Part shown: piece after piece, positions 43,396 through 52,045 of the stretch | How the letters are laid out: the number at the start of each line of letters is the position of its first letter | Numbering within the stretch: the stretch's first letter is position 1 | Assembly: GCA_948471205.1 (NCBI GenBank) | Contig: CAOKRT010000003.1 | Location: 1 to 64,000, forward strand | Direction of reading: 5' to 3' | Length of the DNA stretch: 64,000 nucleotides | Origin: an uncultured Oscillospiraceae bacterium | Lineage (GTDB): Bacteria > Bacillota > Clostridia > Oscillospirales > Acutalibacteraceae | Position numbers and translations under genes: made by a program | The notes under the pieces: generated by a model | The model's input: the letters and a program-made list of their open reading frames with translations, nothing else | Databases searched by the model: none | Told to the model about the DNA's origin: nothing

Positions 43396-46226
43396 AGGCA
43401 GATACGGCAAAAACAACAACCGTACTGGTTGATTATATCTGGCGCACCGTTAAACTGAATGAAAAAACCATAAAGAATCTGATTGCAGAACTTGCCGGTG
43501 ATTCATATAAAGATTTTGCTGTTTATACTGATAAGATTTTTGCACTTGATTCGTCGTCACTTATAAAGATTCTTGTTGAATTAACAAAAGGTCTTGATGC
43601 TTCCTCTTTCAGGGCAGATTGGTCGTTCCTTTATAAAAACTATAAAGAAACAGCCGTTGCGCTTCCGGACGGAGTAACCTCGGCAGACCTTACACAAACA
43701 ATAGAAATTCTTACAAAAGCAGTTCAAAATGCGCTTGGCATTTTGCTTGACAGTTCTCTTATACAGCTTGTAGGCGGCGTTCTTTATACGGATGATTTGG
43801 TAACAACGCTTGCAAAAGCAGTTTATGCATTTGGAGAGGATGAAACATTCTCGGTTGTTTTAAGCATGCTTGGAGTTGATTTATCAAAAGAAGCAATTGT
43901 TTCTTCACTGAAAAAAGATTATCCTGCCGTTGCAAAGTCAATTAACAAAGCAGAATCCTTAGCGAAACTTGATGCATCAAAATGGCAGTGGAATGTTAAG
44001 GACAAAGCTTCCTTTGCAAAAGCACTTGCGGCAGTTCTCCGTCCGTTTGCACCGGCTCTCAATGTTCTTCTCAACAGCGGTGAACTCAATATAGCAGATG
44101 TTGTTGATTTCAAGGGATCAAACGGATACGAAAATGCAGTTAAACCGCTTCTTGATGCACTTGGCTGCAGCACGGTTTCAGCGGCACAGTATGCTTCGGA
44201 TGCAAAGAAAAATGCAGATAATCTTCTTTTGAACATTATCAATCCGCTTCTTGATTTGGTTGATGAAATTCTTGCAGATCCGGTAAATATGATTGCCGAA
44301 ATTCTGCCGCAGGCAGCAAACTTCATTGATAAGGGCGGCGTTCAGTATGCAGTTGAAAGCCTCCTGTATCCTGTAACCAATCTTGTAAGTCCGCTTGTTT
44401 CTGTAATTACAGACGAAACTGTATTTGATTTCATTCTTGGTTTGCTCGGACTTGATATCAACTGGAAGAATTTGCACAACGATATTGTTCTGATGCTGAA
44501 CAGAGATGTTCTCAACGGCATTGAAATCGGCGGCAAAAAGCTTGCAATTACACTTCCTGCAATCAATTGGGGCACGCTTGCAGGCTGCGGAAAATTGAGC
44601 AAGTCCTCCATTAAGGCAGATGCAAATAAGGAACTTATGGTTCTGCTTCGATATATATTCAAGGCGCTTTATGCAAACAAGAATGCCGTAATGAGTTTAA
44701 CCGGAAACAACGCAACCGTAAATCAGATTATTAAAAATGTTCTTAATTGCGGACCGGATAAGGCAACACAGATTATTGTTAAGATTCTTCTTAAAATGTC
44801 TGCTGTAAATAATGCCAAATGGTCGTTCAGAGATATTCTTCCAAGTGCTGTTGAATATACGGAAAATCTAAGCAGAGAAGATTTTGTTACGGTTCTTGAA
44901 CAGATTGATCCGATGATTAATGAATTGCTTGCTGATTTTGCGGGTCAGTCATTAAGCGGTCTTGTAACAAATCTTGTATACACAAACAGCATTGTGAATA
45001 CAGTTGCCGAACTTGTTTATACAAATCTTGAAAAGCTTGATATCGGTGTGGATATTAACACGGTTCTTTCCATGCTTGGTGTGGATATTTCAACAAAGGC
45101 CGTTGCAGATACTGTAAGCGATTACAATTCTGCTTCAAAGGCAATTGCCAAGTATTCCAAGTGGAGCGATGTTAAGTTTGAAAATATTAACTGGGGCTTC
45201 AGCGATGGCGACAGAGCCGGATTTGTAAATGCACTTACGGCTGTATTAAGACCATTGTTCCCTGTTCTTCGTGCCGTGCTTTCGGCAGATGATTTAATTG
45301 TACTGGATGCAATTACAATTAAGGGCGGAAACGGCTATAACACAGCAATTGTGCCTATCGCAGAAGCATTGGGAATCAGTGAAGATGCACTTGTATCTGT
45401 TGCAGCCTATGCTGTGCAGGCGGACGGCGATAAGCTTCTTACAAATATTCTGAATCCGCTTCTTGACAGAGTGGAAACAATACTGAATTCACCTGTATCT
45501 GCTTTAACCGAAACATTACCGAATCTTGCTTACTTCGTTGCGAATGACGGAATATACAATGCAGTTTCTAACTTAATTAAACCTGTTACAAATATTTTGG
45601 ATGAAATTGCACCGATTTATAAGCTGGATTTAGATTTATCAATGCTAAAAAATCTTGATCTTGCAAATCTTGTTAATTCCCTGCTTTCAACAATAGATAT
45701 AAACGGCAAAAAGCTCGGTTTGGTACTTTCAAATATAGATTTGATGGCACTTGCCGGCAGGGGCAGCCTGGAAGAGTATGTATCTGTGCGCACATATAAC
45801 GGCAGCAGAATGACAGCAAAGAGAATTGTTGCGGATAAACCTGCTGTAATGATAAGCGTGTTAAGATATATCGTTTCAAATCTGAAAACCAATTTAACTG
45901 CTATTAACGGCTTGCTTTCCGGACTTGATATATCTGAAGATGTTCTTGAGATTATCAATACGGTTCTTGAAGCTTTGGCAACGGAAGATGTGGATGCAGT
46001 AATTGAGCTTTTGGTAGACTTGCTGTTTGATATTAAATCAGGCTTGGTTGATATAACGCCTGATACTGAGTATGACGGAAAAGGCTTTGTTCCGTTTATT
46101 CCGGGTAATTTCTATTGGGCTTACTGGGTGATTCTTGCAGCAGTTTCTGTTGGTTTAGGAATAGGTCTGTACTTTATACTCAGAAAAAAGAAGGCAAAAG
46201 AAACAGAAAATACAGAAGTGAGATAA
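43338..46226 (+). CDS. giant repetitive surface protein, C-terminal third with membrane anchor
   Basis: The frame is open from 43338 (PEIIWSKLAGC) and continues the module interrupted by the break. The first in-frame start able to give a separate protein is TTG 43743, without a ribosome binding site, so this is not an independent gene. It completes one module and adds two more; the last ones diverge. The C-terminus has a Pro/Gly linker (GKGFVPFIPGNFYWAY), one transmembrane helix (WVILAAVSVGLGIGLYFIL) and a basic tail RKKKAK, a stop-transfer anchor. There is no LPXTG sortase motif. The protein should therefore stand out from the membrane through the wall. Confidence 0.8.
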   Translation, partial: PEIIWSKLAGCGSLVSGGIKADTAKTTTVLVDYIWRTVKLNEKTIKNLIAELAGDSYKDFAVYTDKIFALDSSSLIKILVELTKGLDASSFRADWSFLYKNYKETAVALPDGVTSADLTQTIEILTKAVQNALGILLDSSLIQLVGGVLYTDDLVTTLAKAVYAFGEDETFSVVLSMLGVDLSKEAIVSSLKKDYPAVAKSINKAESLAKLDASKWQWNVKDKASFAKALAAVLRPFAPALNVLLNSGELNIADVVDFKGSNGYENAVKPLLDALGCSTVSAAQYASDAKKNADNLLLNIINPLLDLVDEILADPVNMIAEILPQAANFIDKGGVQYAVESLLYPVTNLVSPLVSVITDETVFDFILGLLGLDINWKNLHNDIVLMLNRDVLNGIEIGGKKLAITLPAINWGTLAGCGKLSKSSIKADANKELMVLLRYIFKALYANKNAVMSLTGNNATVNQIIKNVLNCGPDKATQIIVKILLKMSAVNNAKWSFRDILPSAVEYTENLSREDFVTVLEQIDPMINELLADFAGQSLSGLVTNLVYTNSIVNTVAELVYTNLEKLDIGVDINTVLSMLGVDISTKAVADTVSDYNSASKAIAKYSKWSDVKFENINWGFSDGDRAGFVNALTAVLRPLFPVLRAVLSADDLIVLDAITIKGGNGYNTAIVPIAEALGISEDALVSVAAYAVQADGDKLLTNILNPLLDRVETILNSPVSALTETLPNLAYFVANDGIYNAVSNLIKPVTNILDEIAPIYKLDLDLSMLKNLDLANLVNSLLSTIDINGKKLGLVLSNIDLMALAGRGSLEEYVSVRTYNGSRMTAKRIVADKPAVMISVLRYIVSNLKTNLTAINGLLSGLDISEDVLEIINTVLEALATEDVDAVIELLVDLLFDIKSGLVDITPDTEYDGKGFVPFIPGNFYWAYWVILAAVSVGLGIGLYFILRKKKAKETENTEVR

Positions 46227-46239
46227 GGAGGCAAATATT

Positions 46240-47193
46240 ATGAAAAAAGCGATAAAAATTATTTCAGTAATCTTAGCTGTCTGCATCGTAATCGGAGCTG
46301 CCGCATTTGGCTTTGTAAAAAGCGAGGAAATAAACTTTTTCTTCTCTAAAATGCATGCGGTTCAGGTTTCTATCAGCGACGGTACATGGAAAGATGAACT
46401 TAAAGCTCCTGAAGTATCGGTTGCAGATACCGGGTTTGTGCCGGGAACATACGGCGGCATAGAATTCAACTCTGTTGAAGATGTTGCAAAATACTATGTT
46501 GAAGCATATAACAAAACAAAGGCAGAAACGGCAATTTACATTGATGAAGACGGAAATGAACAGGAATATTACGCATTTGTAGGCGATGAAGAACTGATTC
46601 CGACATCTATTCTTATTGAAGGAAAAGAAAATGTTGTTATTACAAAGCTTGGTCCTACTATTGTTTCAAGTATTTTCAATGCCAATGTGGGCGGTCTTCC
46701 TCCTTCTTCCAACCGTGATCCAAAATATGATGTTGATGAACACAACAATCCGCTATTAACATCACGCATTAAGGCGGAAGATATAAAAAAATGTTCTGTT
46801 AAAGATAATAATGACGGCACGATTACGCTTACCATTATTCCGATTGACTGCAATATGAGCCATAAGGGTCTTGATGCGCAGGGTAATATGTTTAATGCGC
46901 TCGGACCGATTGATGAAACCGTTGAAGCCATTGAACTGCTTTCGTGGGCAGAGGGTGATACAGCGCAGAACTGCCGTGTAGTTTATGCAGACGGTACAGC
47001 AGTTGTAAAAATCAACACAGCTACACAGAAATTTGTTGAAGCTGATTATGATATGAAGGTTACTGCTTCTGTTACACATGCATCTATCTCGGTTGTTAAG
47101 GATAAGAGTGCAACACTTGTGCTTGATTATATTCAGCATTTCCCGGCATCTGATGAATATCTTATGGAATCAAGAGGTCTTACCAGAAAATAA
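46240..47193 (+). CDS. membrane-anchored partner of the giant surface protein
   Basis: 317 residues. An N-terminal signal anchor (IKIISVILAVCIVIGAAAFG) is followed by an extracellular part with a helical FNSVEDVAKYYVEAYNKTKAE segment and a C-terminal beta-rich domain (TITLTIIPIDC, NCRVVYADGTAVVKI, KVTASVTHASISVV). The gene starts 13 bases after the giant gene with AAGGAGG before the ATG, and a terminator follows, so the two form an operon. I do not recognise the family; similar pairs might work together in surface assembly or adhesion. Confidence 0.75.
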   Translation: MKKAIKIISVILAVCIVIGAAAFGFVKSEEINFFFSKMHAVQVSISDGTWKDELKAPEVSVADTGFVPGTYGGIEFNSVEDVAKYYVEAYNKTKAETAIYIDEDGNEQEYYAFVGDEELIPTSILIEGKENVVITKLGPTIVSSIFNANVGGLPPSSNRDPKYDVDEHNNPLLTSRIKAEDIKKCSVKDNNDGTITLTIIPIDCNMSHKGLDAQGNMFNALGPIDETVEAIELLSWAEGDTAQNCRVVYADGTAVVKINTATQKFVEADYDMKVTASVTHASISVVKDKSATLVLDYIQHFPASDEYLMESRGLTRK

Positions 47194-47288
47194 TTTTTGA
47201 TATCTGTATCATCGGTGTTTAAATTTCAAATATGTTGTCTGTTTTGTTTCAATTTTCCTTTCTTTGGCAGATGACATTCCATTAAAGT

Positions 47289-47319
47289 AACCGTCGGTTT
47301 TCCGGCGGTTGCTTTTTTT
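47289..47319 (+). terminator. terminator of the surface protein operon
   Basis: AACCGTCGG (47289-47297) pairs with CCGGCGGTT (47302-47310) with one G-T pair; TTTTTTT follows at 47313. Confidence 0.8.
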
Positions 47320-47355
47320 GTTGTGCAGATATGCGGTTTTTGGAAATAATGATTC

Positions 47356-47384
47356 TGTACAAAAATTTATTTATCTGTTATAAT
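47356..47384 (+). promoter_or_regulatory. promoter of the purine nucleoside phosphorylase gene
   Basis: TGTACA (47356-47361), 17 bases, TATAAT (47379-47384). Confidence 0.55.
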
Positions 47385-47416
47385 TGGTTATATTCTTAAA
47401 TTGTACGGTGATATAC

Positions 47417-48235
47417 ATGAAACTTTATGACAGAGCGGAAAACATAAAAAAAATCATTCAGTCTGAAATAGACTATATTCCCGATGCGGCTGTTGTGCTT
47501 GGAAGCGGATTGGGCGCATTTGCAAATGAAATAGCTGTTGATGCCGAATGGAATTACTGTGATATTCCGGGCTTTCCTGTTTCAACGGTGGCAGGGCATG
47601 CAGGCAAGTTTATTTTCGGCACAATAGGCGGTAAAAAAATAGCTGCCATGCAGGGTCGTTTTCATTTATATGAGGGTTACAGCGCAGAAGAGGTTACATT
47701 GCCCGTAAGAGTTTTACAGCTTTTGGGTGTAAAAAATTTTATTGTAACCAATGCGGCAGGTGCGATAAATCTTTCCTATAAACCGGGTGATTTAATGATA
47801 ATCAAAGATCATATCGGGCTTTTTTGCCCGTCTGTTTTAACCGGTGAAAATGATGAAAGGTTTGGCACACGTTTTCCGTCTATGAGCGAAACGTACAGCA
47901 GAAGTTTGATTCATATTGCCGAAAAGGCGGCGGAAAATTCCAAAACAGATGTAAAAGCGGGTGTTTATTGCTACTGTAAAGGGCCTATGTTTGAAACGCC
48001 TGCAGAAATAAAATTTTTAAGAACGGTTGGCGCGGATGCGGCAGGTATGTCCACTGTGCCGGAGGTTACTGCGGCAGTGCATGCGGGAATGAATGTTCTT
48101 GGCATTTCCTGTATGACAAATATGGCGGCAGGAATATTGGACCAGCCGCTTACACATCAGGAGGTTATGGAAACAGGCAGGGCTGTTGAAAAGAAATTTT
48201 CTGCTTTTTTAAAGGAAATTATCAGACTGATATAA
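47417..48235 (+). CDS. punA: purine nucleoside phosphorylase
   Basis: 272 residues from ATG 47417 (MKLYDRAENIKKI). VVLGSGLGAFA, VAGHAGKFIFG, MQGRFHLYEGYS, VTNAAGAIN and the purine-binding GPMFETPAEIKFLR with GMSTVPEVTAAVHAGM identify the trimeric PNP class (PunA/PNP I), which acts on guanosine and inosine. It releases the base and ribose-1-phosphate for purine salvage. Single gene. Confidence 0.94.
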   Translation: MKLYDRAENIKKIIQSEIDYIPDAAVVLGSGLGAFANEIAVDAEWNYCDIPGFPVSTVAGHAGKFIFGTIGGKKIAAMQGRFHLYEGYSAEEVTLPVRVLQLLGVKNFIVTNAAGAINLSYKPGDLMIIKDHIGLFCPSVLTGENDERFGTRFPSMSETYSRSLIHIAEKAAENSKTDVKAGVYCYCKGPMFETPAEIKFLRTVGADAAGMSTVPEVTAAVHAGMNVLGISCMTNMAAGILDQPLTHQEVMETGRAVEKKFSAFLKEIIRLI

Positions 48236-48263
48236 TATTTTTACCTTCAATTTAAAATAATGC

Positions 48264-48292
48264 TTGACAATGCGGGGATTTTTAACTAATAT
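48264..48292 (+). promoter_or_regulatory. strong promoter upstream of the tail-protein cassette
   Basis: TTGACA (48264-48269), 17 bases, TAATAT (48287-48292). Confidence 0.75.
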
Positions 48293-48298
48293 GAAAAA

Positions 48299-48403
48299 TC
48301 GGAGGCGCGCAAAAGTGTAAACGAAATTAAGATGGTAGAAAAAGCAGAGCGGTAAAAGTGAAACAGATATATTAAAAATGCAGCTTATCAGCTGCGTTTT
48401 TTA
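48299..48403 (+). ncRNA. candidate small RNA or attenuated leader
   Basis: The promoter at 48264 drives about 105 bases with no credible ORF, ending in a terminator (GCAGCT 48380-48385 with AGCTGC 48390-48395, then GTTTTTT). CGGAGGCGCGC near 48300 resembles a ribosome binding site but is followed by GTG-TAA and a 7-codon ORF only. It is either a short independent RNA or an attenuated leader of the gene at 48495. Confidence 0.45.
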
Positions 48404-48494
48404 TTTTGCCTTTTGATATTGCGGGCGGTTTCGGATATCTGTAAGGCAATATTTGTATTGCTGTTTCTGCAAAAATTTATAAAAGGAGTTTATA

Positions 48495-50396
48495 ATGATT
48501 AACTATCAGAATATTACACTTGATGTGAATAACAGCATGGAATATCAATATATTCATGCAAAGCAGGGGGATGACAATGCAAGGTTTCTTAGAATTCAAC
48601 TTACGGAAAACGGAAACGGAATTGTTCCGGGAAATGCATGCAACGCCGTTTTCAGATGCCTGAAACCGGATGGACGCATTTGTTTTAACCATACTGTAAT
48701 AAACGATGACGGCAGCATATCCGTTTGCCTTACAAAGCAGGTTTTAGCGGTTAAAGGCACTGTAAGAGCAGATATATCATTACTTGAGGGAGACACTGTG
48801 TTATCGGCAGCAACCTTTTTTATTCAGGTAGAAGCAGCACCGATATTGGAAGGGGGTGTTTTAAGTACAGATGAATTTCTGGCGTTAACAGAAAAAATGG
48901 AAGAGGTTAAGGAATTAAAAAAAGATGTTGAACAGACACTCAGTGATGTGGAATCGGCGGAAAACGGCTTAACAGCCTTGCATTCGCGTATTGAAAATAC
49001 AGACAGAAATGTTGCAGACGTTCAATTAAAAACAGAAGAAATAAAAACAGATATGAACCGGGCGGAAAACAGCATAAGCGATATTAAATCGTATATAGGC
49101 TATGCCGAAAACGATATTTTGGGCTTGTGTGTGGATTATGAAAACAATCAGTTTACACGTCTGGCAGGCGCAGCAGGAAAGAGTGCGGGACCGGATTTTG
49201 ATGTGTTCAATATGTACGGCGGAAGAAGGCGCTGTACTGTAAAGGCAGACGGCACCGTAAAAGCATTTTTCGGAGAAAATGATTATAATCCGGATGATAT
49301 TTCGGTGCAGACAATGGTATATCAGCCTAAGTTTTATTATAGGGTTGTGCCGCTGAAGACAGATAAAATTGAAAACGGCATAGGCTATCATATCCGCAAG
49401 GCAAATTATTATGTTTCGGATACTCCAAAAGCAGGCTTTAAGCTTCACCCTGCCTTTTATGATGAAAACGGAAAAGAAATTGAATATATCCTTTATTCGG
49501 CATTTGAAGGAGCGTATGCGGTACATTATTTTTCTGAAGTACAGCAGGCAGAATTGTTTAACGATGCAGCAGATGTATCTTCGGAAATCAATATGGAGGA
49601 GGACTGTATTCTTTCGGTAAGCGGCGCAAAGCCGGTTACGGGAATGCAAAAAACGCTGACAAGGCAGAATGCAGAAACGCTTTGCAGAAATTTTGGTGTG
49701 GGCTGGCATTGTGAAACCATAAAAACGCTTTCGGCAAATCAGCTTCTTATGATGATTGAATACGGAACAATGAATCTGCAGAATGCAATCGGCAAAGGAA
49801 TTGTAAATGCGGACAATGTGTCCGGAAAAAACTGTGCAGGATATACGGGTGCCACAAATACGCTTGGAAATGAAACAGGCACAGCGGAAGAAACAAGCTT
49901 TAAAACAGACAGCAGTACGCCTGAAATTCATTACAGTGAAAACGGAAAAACAGCAGTTTCATACAGAGGCATTGAAAATCCGTGGGGCAATACATGGAAA
50001 TGGACGCAGGGAATCAACTTAGGAAAAAGTATGTCTTCCGGTCAGAGTATGGTTTATGCCGCCGATGATTTTGATTTTAAGGAAAACTGTTATGACGAGA
50101 ATTACAGATTTGCAGGTTTTACCGTTCAGAATCAGACTGTTGCCGGCTATATCAGTGCAATGGGTTATGGGAACGAAGAATATGACTGGATGTTTATGCC
50201 TACGGAAATAAACGGAAACAGCAATCTGCCGGTAGGAGACAACTGCTATCTGGGAAGCAGCGGTGTTCTGCGAAGCGGAGCACACTGGGCGGAAAACACA
50301 GGTGCGGGCGCTTTCTGCACCAGCTACAGATACAGCGCAACCTATAAGTCAGTAGCAACGGGCTGCAGAACAGTCTATATACCAACGGCAGAATAA
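48495..50396 (+). CDS. phage baseplate-like protein with C-type-lectin-like C-terminus
   Basis: 633 residues. The N-terminal 115 residues (NITLDVNNSMEYQYIHAKQGD, VKGTVRADISLLEGD) match the N-terminal domain of phage baseplate upper proteins (BppU type). A coiled coil follows (about 130-195). The C-terminal 400 residues have the formylglycine-enzyme/C-type-lectin look of tail-tip receptor binders: NPWGNTWKWTQGI, and an end with GAGAFCTSYRYSAT and TGCRTVYIP. That end resembles the variable region of diversity-generating-retroelement targets, including many NNC codons, but no reverse transcriptase or template repeat is visible. AAAGGAG precedes the ATG. Probably an orphan tail cassette used by host or phage. 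Confidence 0.75.
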   Translation: MINYQNITLDVNNSMEYQYIHAKQGDDNARFLRIQLTENGNGIVPGNACNAVFRCLKPDGRICFNHTVINDDGSISVCLTKQVLAVKGTVRADISLLEGDTVLSAATFFIQVEAAPILEGGVLSTDEFLALTEKMEEVKELKKDVEQTLSDVESAENGLTALHSRIENTDRNVADVQLKTEEIKTDMNRAENSISDIKSYIGYAENDILGLCVDYENNQFTRLAGAAGKSAGPDFDVFNMYGGRRRCTVKADGTVKAFFGENDYNPDDISVQTMVYQPKFYYRVVPLKTDKIENGIGYHIRKANYYVSDTPKAGFKLHPAFYDENGKEIEYILYSAFEGAYAVHYFSEVQQAELFNDAADVSSEINMEEDCILSVSGAKPVTGMQKTLTRQNAETLCRNFGVGWHCETIKTLSANQLLMMIEYGTMNLQNAIGKGIVNADNVSGKNCAGYTGATNTLGNETGTAEETSFKTDSSTPEIHYSENGKTAVSYRGIENPWGNTWKWTQGINLGKSMSSGQSMVYAADDFDFKENCYDENYRFAGFTVQNQTVAGYISAMGYGNEEYDWMFMPTEINGNSNLPVGDNCYLGSSGVLRSGAHWAENTGAGAFCTSYRYSATYKSVATGCRTVYIPTAE

Positions 50397-50410
50397 GGAG
50401 GATAAGCAAG

Positions 50411-50674
50411 ATGACGCAGTATGAAAATGTAAGAAGCAGAATCAGACCGCAGGAAAAGGCATTTGATGCATATTCGGTGTGGATTAATGAAAATATACGG
50501 GAAATAACCGTTTCGGATGAAAACGGCAGTCATACAGAATATGAATATACACAAAAGCAGTATACCAAGGATGAATATATCAGCCTTGTTGATGAAAGAA
50601 ATGCACAGCTTGAGGAGAAGATAATAGATACTCAGCTTGCGCTATGCGATGTATATGAAATGATTGGAGAATAA
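50411..50674 (+). CDS. small phage-tail accessory protein (XkdW-like)
   Basis: 87 residues. The C-terminal half YTKDEYISLVDERNAQLEEK and TQLALCDVYEMI matches the short proteins found directly after tail fibre genes in Firmicute prophages. It starts 14 bases after the large tail protein with AAGGAGG upstream. No enzymatic motif; a role in fibre assembly is inferred from position. Confidence 0.65.
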   Translation: MTQYENVRSRIRPQEKAFDAYSVWINENIREITVSDENGSHTEYEYTQKQYTKDEYISLVDERNAQLEEKIIDTQLALCDVYEMIGE

Positions 50675-50677
50675 AGT

Positions 50678-50782
50678 ATGGTGAAAATATATGCAGAACT
50701 TATCAGAAAAGGAAAGAAAACAATAGAGAAAGTGCCTGACCGACTCCGAAAACAGGTAACTGAAATATTGAAACAAAAGTAA
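50678..50782 (+). CDS. 34-residue phage-type protein (CD1375-like)
   Basis: ATG 50678, three bases after the previous stop, encodes MVKIYAELIRKGKKTIEKVP plus DRLRKQVTEILKQK. This short basic peptide pattern (MVKIY...LI..G..TI..VP..LR..V) recurs after tail genes in clostridial prophages. It completes the three-gene cassette and is followed immediately by a strong terminator. Function unknown. Confidence 0.7.
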   Translation: MVKIYAELIRKGKKTIEKVPDRLRKQVTEILKQK

Positions 50783-50783
50783 T

Positions 50784-50821
50784 AAAAAACGTCACAGTTT
50801 TTATAAACTGTGACGTTTTTT
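50784..50821. terminator. strong bidirectional terminator
   Basis: 17-bp stem: AAAAAACGTCACAGTTT (50784-50800) with AAACTGTGACGTTTTTT (50805-50821). It separates the tail cassette from thiI on the other strand. Confidence 0.92.
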
Positions 50822-50870
50822 CATTCTTGTTGTAAAAGGAATTTCCTATATCCCGTGTGTTTTGTCTGTT

Positions 50871-52043
50871 TTATTTTATAAATATTTTTTTTACGTTCTT
50901 TTCTGCGTTTTCCATCATTTTATCAAGGTTGGGAATTTTGTTTTCTGCGTCAATAACATCCTGCAATTTTGGTTTGGTTTTCGGGTGTTTTGGTGTAAAA
51001 ACGGTGCAGCAATCTTCATACGGCTGAATAGATGTTTCAAAAGTATCTATTTTTCGTGAAACAGCAATAATTTCATCCTTGTCCATACCGATACACGGGC
51101 GAAAAACAGGCATGTTTACCGCATTGTCTGTACAGCCCAATGCATAAATTGTCTGACTTGCAACCTGACCCACGCTTTCGCCGGTAATCAGTGCCATGCA
51201 ATTTTGGCTTTCAGCTATTTTTTCACTCATTTTCATCATAATACGGCGCATAACAAGTGTAAAGTAATCCTCAGGGCAGTAATCACGTATTGCTTCCTGA
51301 ATTTCCGTGAACGGCACAACATAGGTTGTTATTATTCCGCTGTAGGCCGCAACTTTTTTCAAAAGCTCCATTACTTTCATTTCAGCAAGCTCGCTTGTAT
51401 AAGGCGGTGATGCAAAATGAATGGAAATAAGCTCAATACCTCTTTTTGCCATCATATAAGCGGCAACAGGGCTGTCTATACCGCCGCTGATTAAAACTGC
51501 AGCTCTGCCGCTTGTGCCGGTTGGCATACCGCCTGCGCCCTTAATGTTGTTTCCGCGCACAAAAGCATATCTGTCGCGCACCTCAACAGTTACAACAATA
51601 TCCGGATTATGTACATCCACTTTTAAATGGTTAAATGTTTTCAGTATCTGTCCGCCGAGTTCTCTGCAAATCTGCGGTGAATTGAGCGGAAATTTTTTAT
51701 CGCTTCTTTTGGCTTCCACCTTAAAGGTTTTTGCAGTTAAAAGGTCATCCTCAAGATAATTTTTTGCTGTGGTAATAATATCGGTCATATCCTTTTCGCA
51801 GACTGCTGCACGTGAAAGTGCCGCAATTCCGAAAACCTTTTGAAGCGCTTCAGCCGCATCGTCAAGGTCTGTTTCGCTGTTTTCGGGTTCCACCATAATT
51901 GTAGACTGGCTTTTTGTGAAAGCAAATGTGCCGATATCGGAAAGATGCCGTTTCATATTTTTAATAAGCACGTCTTCAAAAGAGTTTCTGTTCAACCCTT
52001 TCAGTACAAGTTCGCCGTTTTTTACAAGTATTATTTCTTTCAT
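50871..52043 (-). CDS. thiI: tRNA 4-thiouridine synthase ThiI
   Basis: 390 residues from ATG 52043, the start spaced properly from GAGG; ATG 52049 overlaps the stop of nifS. MKEIILVKNGELVLKGLNRN opens the ferredoxin-like and THUMP domains (RNA binding, about 60-165), followed by the PP-loop ALISGGIDSPVAAYMM-type ATP site near residue 180. The C-terminal rhodanese domain of E. coli ThiI is missing, as in Bacillus, where a dedicated cysteine desulfurase next door supplies the sulfur. It makes s4U8 in tRNA. Confidence 0.95.
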   Translation of the reverse strand: MKEIILVKNGELVLKGLNRNSFEDVLIKNMKRHLSDIGTFAFTKSQSTIMVEPENSETDLDDAAEALQKVFGIAALSRAAVCEKDMTDIITTAKNYLEDDLLTAKTFKVEAKRSDKKFPLNSPQICRELGGQILKTFNHLKVDVHNPDIVVTVEVRDRYAFVRGNNIKGAGGMPTGTSGRAAVLISGGIDSPVAAYMMAKRGIELISIHFASPPYTSELAEMKVMELLKKVAAYSGIITTYVVPFTEIQEAIRDYCPEDYFTLVMRRIMMKMSEKIAESQNCMALITGESVGQVASQTIYALGCTDNAVNMPVFRPCIGMDKDEIIAVSRKIDTFETSIQPYEDCCTVFTPKHPKTKPKLQDVIDAENKIPNLDKMMENAEKNVKKIFIK

Positions 52044-52045
52044 AT

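Noticed and set aside
48495..50396. A complete diversity-generating retroelement
   Set aside because: Only a target-like protein is present; no reverse transcriptase, Avd gene or template repeat lies in the window, so only a DGR-like fold is claimed.
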